Assembly (NCBI RefSeq): GCF_030403775.1
Contig: NZ_JAQMWQ010000002.1
Location: 372,001 to 436,000, forward strand
DNA: 64,000 nt
From: Paenibacillus sp. BSR1-1
Lineage (GTDB): Bacteria; Bacillota; Bacilli; Bacillales; Cytobacillaceae
Reading direction: 5' to 3'
Part shown: positions 17,241 through 25,188 of the stretch, in pieces
How positions within the stretch are numbered: the stretch's first letter is position 1
Layout of the letters: each line of letters opens with the position of its first letter
The notes under the pieces: generated by a model
The model's input: the letters and a program-made list of their open reading frames with translations, nothing else
Told to the model about the DNA's origin: nothing
Database searches by the model: none
Program-made: the position numbers and the translations under genes

Positions 17241-18347
17241 ATGGCGAAAAATGGTTATCAGACGCTCACCATTATTTCTTTAAGCTTGGCAATTCTACTA
17301 ATGTCATCCTGTAACCAGATACAAAGAAAAGAAGAAAACAATAAGGAGAAAACTCCTCGTGATGTATTAGGCTTCTATACAGAACAGGAAGGAACGTATC
17401 CTGGATCCCAAGCTACAGTTAACTCCCAATTCAAGAGCTTAAGCGTCATTGCTCCCTTTTGGTATAAACTAGATGATAAACGTCCAGGCAGTCTTATTGA
17501 TTCCGTTACTGCAGAACATAAGAAAAAGGTTATTCAGAGTGCTCATAAAAAACACCTGAAGGTATATATGGTTGTCCATAATCTCTTTTATGAAACCGTG
17601 GAGAAGGGGAAACAGGCAGCGAATAAGGTACTCGATACCGATAAAGACCGCAATGTTTTCATTCAGAACTTACGGAATGAAATAAATCAGTTTAAATATG
17701 ACGGTATTAATATTGATATGGAAAATTTGTATTTGACTGACCGAGATTCCTTTAGCCAGCTGATAAAGGAATTGTCTGATGCACTAAATCGTGATGGAAA
17801 AGCAGTTACGGTTTCTGTCCCGGCAAACACAGGGGACTCCCGTGCTAATCCCTGGTCACCATGGTTTGATTACGAAAAGCTTGGCCGATATTCGGACGGG
17901 TTAATGATTATGACATATGATGAACACAACACAAGAACAACACCCGGTTCAACAGCATCGGTCGAATGGACAGAAGCCACGATTCGTTATGCTTTGAAAC
18001 ATGGAGTACCACCATCCAAAATTTTACTGGGTATCGCTGGTTATGGATGGGACTGGGATACAACAGCAGGCAAAGCCAAGTATAGCTCTTATAAAGAGTT
18101 AATGGGTCTGAAAACAAAATATAAAGCTAAAATTATATGGGACTCCAAATCGCAAACACCTTATTTCAGCTACGTCGATGATAAACAACATAACCACCAG
18201 GCTTGGTTTGAGAATAGCCATAGTTTGCGGTTTAAGCTAAACCTTGTAGAAAAATATAACTTACGGGGAATTGGGATTTGGCGGCTTGGCTTAGAAGATC
18301 CAAAGTACTGGAAGACTATATCTGAGAAAATAAAAGTTAAAAAGTGA
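17241..18347 (+). CDS. Glycoside hydrolase family 18 lipoprotein
   Basis: 368 residues from ATG 17241 behind GAAGAAGGTG. A lipoprotein signal ends at LLMSSC. The TIM barrel shows the GH18 active-site strand YDGINIDMENL with the catalytic Glu; an Asn stands where chitinases usually have the first inner Asp, as in the YaaH/SleL spore-cortex group. Further family segments are GLMIMTYDEHN and LLGIAGYGWDWD. It probably cuts cell-wall or cortex glycans (N-acetylglucosaminidase) from the outer membrane face. It appears monocistronic with its own terminator. Confidence 0.88.
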   Translation: MAKNGYQTLTIISLSLAILLMSSCNQIQRKEENNKEKTPRDVLGFYTEQEGTYPGSQATVNSQFKSLSVIAPFWYKLDDKRPGSLIDSVTAEHKKKVIQSAHKKHLKVYMVVHNLFYETVEKGKQAANKVLDTDKDRNVFIQNLRNEINQFKYDGINIDMENLYLTDRDSFSQLIKELSDALNRDGKAVTVSVPANTGDSRANPWSPWFDYEKLGRYSDGLMIMTYDEHNTRTTPGSTASVEWTEATIRYALKHGVPPSKILLGIAGYGWDWDTTAGKAKYSSYKELMGLKTKYKAKIIWDSKSQTPYFSYVDDKQHNHQAWFENSHSLRFKLNLVEKYNLRGIGIWRLGLEDPKYWKTISEKIKVKK

Positions 18348-18381
18348 TGGAAGGGCTATCAAAAAATAAGGGAATTTCATT

Positions 18382-18414
18382 AAAAAACTCAGTTCACCCT
18401 GAACTGAGTTTTTT
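18382..18414 (+). terminator. Intrinsic terminator
   Basis: Perfect 15-base arms (AAAAAACTCAGTTCA and complement) with a CCC loop and a U-run; it serves the GH18 gene and, on the other strand, the converging amine oxidase gene. Confidence 0.92.
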
Positions 18415-18447
18415 ATTTATAAAGGTAAACAGGCAGTTTGTTGTTCT

Positions 18448-19920
18448 TTATTTTGGCAAGTGATTAACTTCATTAGCAACTCTGATTCCCGACTCAATGG
18501 CACCTTGCATCCACCCGTGTGTAAGGGTGGTATGCTCACCTGCAAAGTGGACCCGGCCTTCAGGGATAGCGATATAGGGGAAAAGTTCGTGTTCCTGACC
18601 AGGTTTAAAAGTCGCTAGTGCTCCAAGAGCATATGGATTATCTACCCAGCTAAAGGACGTTCCTGAAACAAACTCTGAAAACACTTGGTCCCCGAAAATG
18701 ACGGATAAGTTCTTTAAAGCATAGTGAATTCGGTCTTCGTTGGATAAACCATTCCATGTCAAAGCCTCATCCGCCCACGTATAACTGGCCAAGACCACAG
18801 CAGGACCCTTTGTGCCAATCCCCTGACTAGGGTAATACGTGTAACGAATCGGCAGGTCGGTTATCGATTTACCACCAAATTGATGTTCTTTTTCCCAAAA
18901 CCGGCTTTTAAACTCGATTCCTACTTTCGTCGCAGCCATATAGTTCAGTTCACGAATTGCTCTCCGTTTATAATAGGAAAAAGAATGGAAGGGCTCCACT
19001 TCAACAAAACGTAAGACGGTAAAAGGGATGGTTATGATGGCAAGATCACTTGTTATAGAGGATTGTTGTAAGTTGTGAGAATGGTTGGAATGAATGGTTA
19101 TACTATTTTGTTGCTGTACAATTTTCGTCATCCTTTGGTAGAACGATATATCATCTTTTAATTGAGGCAAAAATGCCCTAGGGAGCAAGTCCATACCACC
19201 CGTTATCTCATAGAAACGATCCGTCCTGAAGCTTGCGGATTCGCGTAAAACTTCCAGAAATGACATCCCCATATAGGCCTCATAGTCAAGAAGTAAACCA
19301 ATCATATCAACCGCACCAGTTGAAAAAGTGGTTCCATATTGATAATGGTAGGAGCTTAAAAATGTACCTAGCGAGTAATCTTTAAATTCTTTTTCGATTA
19401 GAGGCCAATTTTTTACAGGATTTTTGTTAATAAAATCGATAATGGGCTGAATCGCTAAATTTAACAGATCCTCAGCACTCTTGCCTCTCTCATTCCGGTC
19501 AACAGGGAAGTTTAGAATACCTGGATTTCGTTCAAAAATGTCAAGACGTGTTTTGATTCCATTGAGAAAAAGAATATCGGTTGGAGTCCGATTGATAAAC
19601 TGATTAACGGGCAAACCGAATTGATGAATATACTCTAAAGTTAAAAGATGAGTATCGGGGATCCGCATAGGGCCAATGTTTAAATAAAGCCCGCTGCTAA
19701 AAGGGGAACGTATTGCCGCGGCACGTCCGCCCACTTTATTGGTTGCTTCAATAATCGTGACTTTGTGCCCTGCTTCCTTCAGGAGAGAAGCGGCAACAAG
19801 TCCAGCTAATCCTGCACCGACAATGGTAATGGTCTTAGGAAATGGAGATTTTGGCAGTCCATTTCTAATGATACTAATCATTTGTTGAGTCGTTAATTGA
19901 TGATTTATGGAATTAGGCAT
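18448..19920 (-). CDS. Flavin-dependent amine oxidase (L-amino-acid/monoamine oxidase-like)
   Basis: 490 residues. An FAD-binding motif TITIVGAGLAGLVAASLL near residue 30, followed by EATNKVGGRAAAIRS, and the C-terminal FAD contact VHFAGEHTTLTHGWMQGAIE, are all classic for the amine oxidase family. The segment LNIGPMRIPDTH resembles L-amino-acid oxidases of bacilli. It should oxidise an amine or amino acid to imine, releasing hydrogen peroxide. No signal peptide. It stands alone; the substrate is open. Confidence 0.9.
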   Translation of the reverse strand: MPNSINHQLTTQQMISIIRNGLPKSPFPKTITIVGAGLAGLVAASLLKEAGHKVTIIEATNKVGGRAAAIRSPFSSGLYLNIGPMRIPDTHLLTLEYIHQFGLPVNQFINRTPTDILFLNGIKTRLDIFERNPGILNFPVDRNERGKSAEDLLNLAIQPIIDFINKNPVKNWPLIEKEFKDYSLGTFLSSYHYQYGTTFSTGAVDMIGLLLDYEAYMGMSFLEVLRESASFRTDRFYEITGGMDLLPRAFLPQLKDDISFYQRMTKIVQQQNSITIHSNHSHNLQQSSITSDLAIITIPFTVLRFVEVEPFHSFSYYKRRAIRELNYMAATKVGIEFKSRFWEKEHQFGGKSITDLPIRYTYYPSQGIGTKGPAVVLASYTWADEALTWNGLSNEDRIHYALKNLSVIFGDQVFSEFVSGTSFSWVDNPYALGALATFKPGQEHELFPYIAIPEGRVHFAGEHTTLTHGWMQGAIESGIRVANEVNHLPK

Positions 19921-20020
19921 CCCATCGCCCCTATTAAAAAAGTTTAATACATTGTATTCACTGTTCAGGATGCCTATGTTTTAAAAGGTTTTTTGTCGGT
20001 GGGCGTGCGGAAGGAAAGAC

Positions 20021-20057
20021 TGGCCGGAACAAACATCTATTAGGTGGTGTCCGGCCA
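20021..20057. terminator. GC-rich hairpin upstream of the membrane/XRE pair
   Basis: TGGCCGGA and TCCGGCCA form eight-base arms around a 21-nt loop, then AATTTTATG. It may insulate the XRE operon promoter from upstream transcription. Confidence 0.4.
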
Positions 20058-20070
20058 ATTTTATGTCATC

Positions 20071-20132
20071 TTTACATAACTAAATGTAAACTTTTTTTTA
20101 CATGATGCATATAATACTTTACCTGATGTAAA
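20071..20132 (+). promoter_or_regulatory. Promoter with two TTTAC/GTAAA palindromes (probable XRE autoregulation)
   Basis: TTTACAT-N6-ATGTAAA at 20071-20090 and TTTACCTGATGTAAA at 20118-20132 flank a good -10 box TATAAT (20110-20115); another TTTACAT sits at 20097-20103. The arrangement fits binding by the HTH protein encoded by the second gene downstream. Confidence 0.6.
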
Positions 20133-20157
20133 AGTGACCATACAGGAGGTGTATACC

Positions 20158-20604
20158 TTGACCTATCAAGAAAAAAAGAGCATCGTATCAGTCATCACCG
20201 TAATACTCATTTTCATCTCATATTGGTTATACATGTACCCTCAACATCCCGTTGGCGGACTGGAGTCAGCAGAAACCTTTCGCTATTGGGGCTTCTTCGT
20301 CATCCAATTGACTTTGGTTTCAATCGTCGTCCACATCATAATCGGCATTATTTTTAATATCGTCTTTAGAATGACGACCAGAGAAAAGGAACCTACATTT
20401 GCAGATGAACTGGATAAGTTAATTAGCTTAAAAGCGAGCCGGAATTCTTTTTTTGTGTTTATCCTGGGCTTTCTCCTTGCCATGGGATCGCTGGTCATTA
20501 TTGAGCCATCACAGATGATGTTCATGATCTTGATTATTTCGGGATTCCTTTCAGATGTGACAGGCTCAGTTACGAAAATTTATCACTATCGGAGAGGAGT
20601 CTAA
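20158..20604 (+). CDS. Four-helix membrane protein, partner of XRE regulator
   Basis: 148 residues from TTG 20158, set by CAGGAGGTG upstream; the longer GTG frame at 20134 runs through the ribosome binding site. Four membrane helices in two pairs, separated by a charged cytoplasmic loop (MTTREKEPTFADELDKL). One base separates it from the XRE gene. Pairs of a DUF2178-like membrane protein and a YgzD-like HTH protein are common in Firmicutes; the membrane partner may sequester or sense for the regulator. Function unknown. Confidence 0.75.
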   Translation: MTYQEKKSIVSVITVILIFISYWLYMYPQHPVGGLESAETFRYWGFFVIQLTLVSIVVHIIIGIIFNIVFRMTTREKEPTFADELDKLISLKASRNSFFVFILGFLLAMGSLVIIEPSQMMFMILIISGFLSDVTGSVTKIYHYRRGV

Positions 20605-20605
20605 C

Positions 20606-20830
20606 ATGGGCAAAAATCTTGTCGGCAATCACATTAGAAAATTACGTTTCAACCATGATGAAATGACACAGCAGCAGCTGGCTGACAAGGTAGGCGTGAC
20701 AAGACAAACCATCGTCGCACTCGAAAAGGGGAAGTACTCCCCATCCCTAGAACTGGCTTTTCGCATTGCTCGCGCCTTTCACTTACCCTTGGAAGAAGTG
20801 TTCTTTTATCAGGATAACACAAAGCCATAA
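20606..20830 (+). CDS. XRE-family HTH regulator (YgzD/YozG-like)
   Basis: 74 residues, essentially a single Cro/CI-type helix-turn-helix: TQQQLADKVGVTRQTIVALE followed by KGKYSPSLELAFRIARAF and the family's end EEVFFYQD. Start ATG behind GGAGAGGAG. It is translated with the membrane protein and probably binds the TTTACAT palindromes upstream to control the pair. Confidence 0.92.
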   Translation: MGKNLVGNHIRKLRFNHDEMTQQQLADKVGVTRQTIVALEKGKYSPSLELAFRIARAFHLPLEEVFFYQDNTKP

Positions 20831-20870
20831 GCTGAATGTGGATGAAATAATGCAGAGAGGGCGATGAAAA

Positions 20871-21569
20871 ATGGATTCAACTAAGAAAGCTGCAAAAATT
20901 GTGGGTGTACTGTTTATCCTAGCTGCCGTTACGGCAATATTCGGTCTTATTTTATATGACCCAATCCTTAATGGTCCTGATTACATGGTAAATGGTTCCG
21001 AACACGCCAACCAGGTGATACTCGGAGTGCTTATGGAGCTAATACTTGTTGTATCAGCCGTTGGTACGGCAACTACCATGTTTCCGATTTTAAGAAAGTA
21101 TAATGAAACGATTGCTCTTTGGCATCTTTGTTTCAGGTTTCTTGAAGCCATTATCATTACAGTAGGTGTAATCAGTATGTTGTCCCTATTGACCTTAAGT
21201 CAGGAATTTGCAGCTGCAGGAGCCACGGATTCCGCATCCTTTCAAACATCAGGTATCGTATTAAAAGCAATTCATGCATGGACATTTATGCTGGGTCCGC
21301 TATTCATGCTGGGGATCAATACGATGATGTACAGTTATATTTTTTATAAATCTAAGCTAGTGCCCAGGTTTATCCCTATTTTGGGCATGACAGGAGCAAC
21401 TCTTGTATTTATTTATGGATTACTCGTAATGTTCGGTGTGATTGAACAAATTTCTGTTTGGAGTATATTGTCGCTGCCAGTTGCAGCGAATGAATTGATT
21501 TTGGCAGTATGGCTGCTGGTGAAAGGATTCGATGAAGCTGCACTTGCTTCTCTTTCTGCAAAAAAGTAA
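20871..21569 (+). CDS. DUF4386 family membrane protein
   Basis: 232 residues with six membrane helices. It opens KKAAKIVGVLFILAAVTAIF, then GPDYM and a conserved HLCFRFLEAIIITVG helix and MLGPLFMLGINTMMYSYIFY, the pattern of DUF4386. Start ATG 20871 behind AGAGGGCG. It follows the XRE gene by 40 bases and may share its transcript. The family has no defined role. Confidence 0.88.
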   Translation: MDSTKKAAKIVGVLFILAAVTAIFGLILYDPILNGPDYMVNGSEHANQVILGVLMELILVVSAVGTATTMFPILRKYNETIALWHLCFRFLEAIIITVGVISMLSLLTLSQEFAAAGATDSASFQTSGIVLKAIHAWTFMLGPLFMLGINTMMYSYIFYKSKLVPRFIPILGMTGATLVFIYGLLVMFGVIEQISVWSILSLPVAANELILAVWLLVKGFDEAALASLSAKK

Positions 21570-21600
21570 GTGTTTATGAAAAATTATTTTAAAAAAACAT

Positions 21601-21630
21601 TTGACAAGATGTCATTTTTCCTTGTATTTT
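21601..21630 (+). promoter_or_regulatory. Promoter of the T-box/phenylalanine hydroxylase operon
   Basis: TTGACA (21601-21606) with an 18-base spacer to TATTTT (21625-21630), about 90 bases before the first recognisable T-box stem. Confidence 0.65.
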
Positions 21631-21719
21631 ATTAATATACTTTAATGCTTAAAAGCGTTTTAGCGTTTAAGTGTGTTGGTGGATATAACAGCCTAGCATT
21701 CTAGTAGTACCTTTCTTAA

Positions 21720-21888
21720 CAGTCAATAGAGACTGGACGGGTGGTGAAAGTCCAGGTGAGAAGAGGTACGAATTACACATGCAGCATTATGGGCATATTT
21801 TTTAGAGTGGACTCGATTGGGTCAAAAAGGGTGGTACCGCGGAGAGCTTCTTCGTCCCTTATTTGGGATGGAGGACTCTCTTTTTTAT
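21720..21888 (+). promoter_or_regulatory. T-box riboswitch (tRNA-sensing leader)
   Basis: The T-box sequence GGGTGGTACCGCGG is at 21829-21842. It is followed by a terminator hairpin (GAGAG...CTCTC arms with GTCCC/GGGAT inner pairing) and a U-run at 21881. Upstream, GACTGGAC...GTCCAG with a GGTGG loop resembles the distal part of stem I. About ten bases later, TAC at 21767-21769 stands where a specifier codon is expected, suggesting tRNA-Tyr. That fits the next gene, which makes tyrosine: uncharged tRNA-Tyr would open the terminator. The T-box call is safe; the specifier is inferred. Confidence 0.9.
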
Positions 21889-21911
21889 TTTTTAACAAGG
21901 AGTGGCAGAAA

Positions 21912-23627
21912 ATGGAAGCAACTTTAACGAAAATTCCGAAGCATTTACAAAAATATGTAGTGGATCAGCAATATGAAAAATACACAGCGATTGACCAGGC
22001 TGTTTGGCGTTATGTAATGAGACAAAATCATCATTTCCTAAAAGAATCTGCCCATCAAGCATACACTGGTGGTTTAACATCTTCTGGTATTTCTATTGAA
22101 AAAATTCCGAATGTCCATGATATGAACGAAGCACTTTCACCTTTTGGCTGGAGTGCCGCCAACATTGATGGATTCATTCCTGGAGTGGTATTCTTCGATT
22201 TTCAGGCCCATGGCATTTTACCGATTGCGTCAGACATTCGGAAGCTGGAGAACATTCAATATACTCCTGCTCCTGATATCATTCATGAAGCCGCGGGACA
22301 TGCTCCCATTCTAGTAGACGAGAAATTCTCGGAATATGTAAAACTATTTGGAAGCATTGGTTCAAAGGCACTTGCCACAAGCGAAGAACATGAATTGTTT
22401 GAAGCCACTAGAGCATACTCCAATCTTTTAGAAAGCGGGACAGCTAACCAAGAAGAGATTGCTGCAGTTAAAGCACTTTTTGAAGAAAAACAAGCGAATG
22501 TCACCGAACTGTCAGAGGCAGAGCAAATTTCCAGACTGTATTGGTGGACAGTCGAATACGGGTTAATCGGCACGATGGAGGAGCCCAAAATTTATGGTGC
22601 CGGACTTCTATCTTCCGTGGCGGAAGGAAGAAGTAGTCTATCGGATTCGGTCGAAAAGCGGCCATTTGATTTACAGACTGTAATTGAAACCGGCTTTGAT
22701 ATCACAAAGCCTCAGCCACAATTGTTTGTATGTGAAAGTTTTGAGCAGTTAATAGAGGCGGTTAAGGAATTTGCCAGCAATATGGCCTTCAATAAAGGCG
22801 GGACTGAAAGCCTCGAAAAGGCACGCCGCTCTAACCATACGGCGACCATCCAATATGATTCTGGTGTTCAGCTAACTGGAACAGTAAGTACCATTTTAAA
22901 AGATTCGAATGGTGAGGCTTGCTACATTCGAACAAAAGGGCCATCGGCTATAGCCTTTAATCATAAAGAACTGCCAGGACACGGCAAGGGTAAACATGGG
23001 GATGGATTCGGTGCCCCAGTTGGAAGATTGAAAAAATCCACATGTCCGCTAGGAGAAATGGAGATAGGAAAAGAGTACACTCTTCAATATGAAAGCGGTG
23101 TGACCGTGACAGGAATTCCTCAGCAATTCCTTCGTGATCAAAACAGGATTCTCGTTATTTCTTTCGATAACTGTACCGTTTCATTCAACGATGTGATCCT
23201 CTATCATCCAGAATGGGGCACCTTTGACTTAGTAGTGGGAGAGACGATTACCTCTGTCTTTGCCGGAGCAGCAGACTCCGAACAGTTTTACTCCGATATG
23301 GAAGAAGTGGTACAGAAGCCATTGCAGAAAAAGGAAGAAACCATGCTTGAAAAGCTTTACAGCGATGTAAGGAGATTAAGAGAAACGGTCATGATCCGTG
23401 AGGAATTGGAAGAAGAACTGAAGCAAGTATTCGAGAAACTTTCCGCTGATTTTTCAGAGGATTGGCTGCTGCGAGTGGAAATCTTTGAGCTCATGGAACA
23501 ATTTAAAGTACTTTCTTCTTGGAAAAATGTCCTCCTTCAACAATTGGTCGGAATTCAAACGCTTCATCCGGAATTCCCTGAATTGATCCAGAGAGGACTA
23601 CGGTTAGCGAAAGAGAAAGGTCTGTGA
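21912..23627 (+). CDS. Aromatic amino acid hydroxylase (phenylalanine 4-monooxygenase), long form
   Basis: 571 residues from ATG 21912 behind AAGGAGTGG; the frame upstream runs through the T-box and is not translated. The catalytic domain carries the iron ligands in PDIIHEAAGHAPIL, with the ligand Glu probably in the SEEHELFEATRAY region, and the pterin-site FIPGVVFFDFQAHG. It converts phenylalanine to tyrosine using tetrahydropterin and oxygen. A C-terminal extension of about 240 residues, including a helical region, exceeds the usual bacterial length of 270-300 and matches the long form of some bacilli. It is followed four bases later by the pterin-synthesis gene. Confidence 0.93.
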   Translation: MEATLTKIPKHLQKYVVDQQYEKYTAIDQAVWRYVMRQNHHFLKESAHQAYTGGLTSSGISIEKIPNVHDMNEALSPFGWSAANIDGFIPGVVFFDFQAHGILPIASDIRKLENIQYTPAPDIIHEAAGHAPILVDEKFSEYVKLFGSIGSKALATSEEHELFEATRAYSNLLESGTANQEEIAAVKALFEEKQANVTELSEAEQISRLYWWTVEYGLIGTMEEPKIYGAGLLSSVAEGRSSLSDSVEKRPFDLQTVIETGFDITKPQPQLFVCESFEQLIEAVKEFASNMAFNKGGTESLEKARRSNHTATIQYDSGVQLTGTVSTILKDSNGEACYIRTKGPSAIAFNHKELPGHGKGKHGDGFGAPVGRLKKSTCPLGEMEIGKEYTLQYESGVTVTGIPQQFLRDQNRILVISFDNCTVSFNDVILYHPEWGTFDLVVGETITSVFAGAADSEQFYSDMEEVVQKPLQKKEETMLEKLYSDVRRLRETVMIREELEEELKQVFEKLSADFSEDWLLRVEIFELMEQFKVLSSWKNVLLQQLVGIQTLHPEFPELIQRGLRLAKEKGL

Positions 23628-23631
23628 AACT

Positions 23632-24270
23632 ATGTTTATAAAAGAGTTAGAGTCTCTTTCTAATAAATTTCCTGGAATAATTGGTGATCCTTACTCTAGG
23701 GACAATCAAAATAATGTTCAGGTTTTTAAGATCTTGTCAGCCCTTAGAGACCTGATTGAATTATGCGGGGATGATCCTGATCGGGATGGCCTGGAAGAGA
23801 CGCCGCATCGCGTGCTAAAAGCATTTCTTGAGTATACGGAAGGAAACCGGGAAGACCCGAAAATTCATTTAGAGAAAACGTTTGATGTAAATCATAAGGA
23901 ACTAATTCTAGTGAAAGACATTGAATTCCATTCACTTTGCGAGCACCATTTTGCGCCATTTTTCGGTGTAGCTCATATAGGTTATATACCCCATGAAAAA
24001 ATAACAGGTCTGTCCAAATTGGCACGCTTAGTGGAGGGATATGCTAAGAGATTTCAGGTACAGGAACGTCTCACCAACGAAATTGCCGAGGCAATCGAGG
24101 AAATTCTTCAGCCAAGAGGGACGATGGTCGTCATTGAAGCCAAACATATGTGTATGTGTGGAAGAGGGATAAAAAAATCGAACGCTTCCACTACTACCAC
24201 CGCTTCTCATGGTGTATTTGCTGAACAATCAGATGCCAGAGCTGAGTTTTTATCATTTTTACAAAGATAA
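23632..24270 (+). CDS. folE: GTP cyclohydrolase I
   Basis: 212 residues. The zinc and active-site residues are clear: IEFHSLCEHHFAPFFG with Cys and His-His, and KHMCMCGRGIKKSNAS with the second Cys. It converts GTP to dihydroneopterin triphosphate, the first step of pterin synthesis. Being four bases behind the hydroxylase and under the same T-box, it probably supplies its tetrahydropterin cofactor on demand rather than folate. No carbinolamine dehydratase gene (recycling) is adjacent. The N-terminus is about 25 residues longer than the minimal enzyme. Confidence 0.93.
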   Translation: MFIKELESLSNKFPGIIGDPYSRDNQNNVQVFKILSALRDLIELCGDDPDRDGLEETPHRVLKAFLEYTEGNREDPKIHLEKTFDVNHKELILVKDIEFHSLCEHHFAPFFGVAHIGYIPHEKITGLSKLARLVEGYAKRFQVQERLTNEIAEAIEEILQPRGTMVVIEAKHMCMCGRGIKKSNASTTTTASHGVFAEQSDARAEFLSFLQR

Positions 24271-24275
24271 AGTAA

Positions 24276-24312
24276 ACTCCTTCAGTCATTAACTGAAGGA
24301 GTATTCTTTTTT
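24276..24312 (+). terminator. Intrinsic terminator of the hydroxylase-folE operon
   Basis: Eleven-base perfect arms (ACTCCTTCAGT and complement), 5-nt loop, then a run of Ts. Confidence 0.9.
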
Positions 24313-24426
24313 TATGTTTGCAGCTCTTGGAATATTTTTGGACTAGCTGTAAACTTTTAACGACAATTGTAAATATTCCCTTTATAATGAATAGTAGATT
24401 AATACTTATTAAAAAGGGGAGTATGT

Positions 24427-24750
24427 ATGTTAGTAGTATCGAAAGAGCAAATCGATGGCTATAAAATTAAAGAAATAAAAGGGGCTTGTTTTGGCCTGGT
24501 CGTGAGAAGTCGTGGTTTTGCTGGTCAGCTGACTGCAGCATTTAGGTCACTTGTGGGCGGAGAAATACATGAATATACGGAAATGCTTGAGGATGCCAGA
24601 AAACAAGCCATGGACAGATTAACGCAAAACGCTCATGCCATGGGTGCGAATGCCGTTGTGATGTTTCGATTTGATTCAGGAGAAATTGGCCAAAATATGA
24701 GCGAAATAGTAGCCTACGGGACAGCGGTCGTAGTTGAAAAGGTAGAGTAA
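24427..24750 (+). CDS. YbjQ/UPF0145 family protein
   Basis: 107 residues, start ATG 24427 behind AAGGGGAG. The family signature is present: IKGACFGLVVRSRG, GGEIHEYTEMLEDARKQAMDR and AHAMGANAVVMFRFD. YbjQ proteins form ring-like pentamers of unknown role. It sits three bases before a small membrane protein, probably one transcript. A -10-like TATAAT lies at 24383-24388. Confidence 0.9.
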   Translation: MLVVSKEQIDGYKIKEIKGACFGLVVRSRGFAGQLTAAFRSLVGGEIHEYTEMLEDARKQAMDRLTQNAHAMGANAVVMFRFDSGEIGQNMSEIVAYGTAVVVEKVE

Positions 24751-24752
24751 AA

Positions 24753-24983
24753 ATGAAATGGGTTTTGTATTATCTTGTCTTTCAAATTTGTTTAGTACTT
24801 TTCTTTTGGATTTATTCCAAACGTAAAGATAGACGCTATAAAGATAATGTTGATGATTTATCACTAGATTTTGAGCCAACACAAGAAGTGTTTATTGATC
24901 CTGTTTCAAAGGTAAAAAAACGTGTTTATGTGAATCCCAAAAACGGAGAACGGATATATAAAGAAGAAAAAGGTGAAACATAG
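24753..24983 (+). CDS. Small membrane-anchored protein (76 aa)
   Basis: One N-terminal helix (WVLYYLVFQICLVLFFWIY) followed by a charged cytoplasmic tail ending FIDPVSKVKKRVYVNPKNGE. It starts three bases after the YbjQ gene, so the two may work together. No family recognised. Confidence 0.7.
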   Translation: MKWVLYYLVFQICLVLFFWIYSKRKDRRYKDNVDDLSLDFEPTQEVFIDPVSKVKKRVYVNPKNGERIYKEEKGET

Positions 24984-25188
24984 ATAAGTAAGTGATTGTT
25001 TAACAAAAGGATTTTCTCCTTCTATTTATTTGAAAAGTCCTACATTATATACTGTTAAATTTAAAGTGACCCTGAAGCAATAGGGAACATCATCCTAAGT
25101 GCAATTCCAAAAATAAGTCATTAATATAGAGGTTAGGTTATATTAATATTGGTAGACTTAACTATCATTAATTAATGGGGCTGATACA

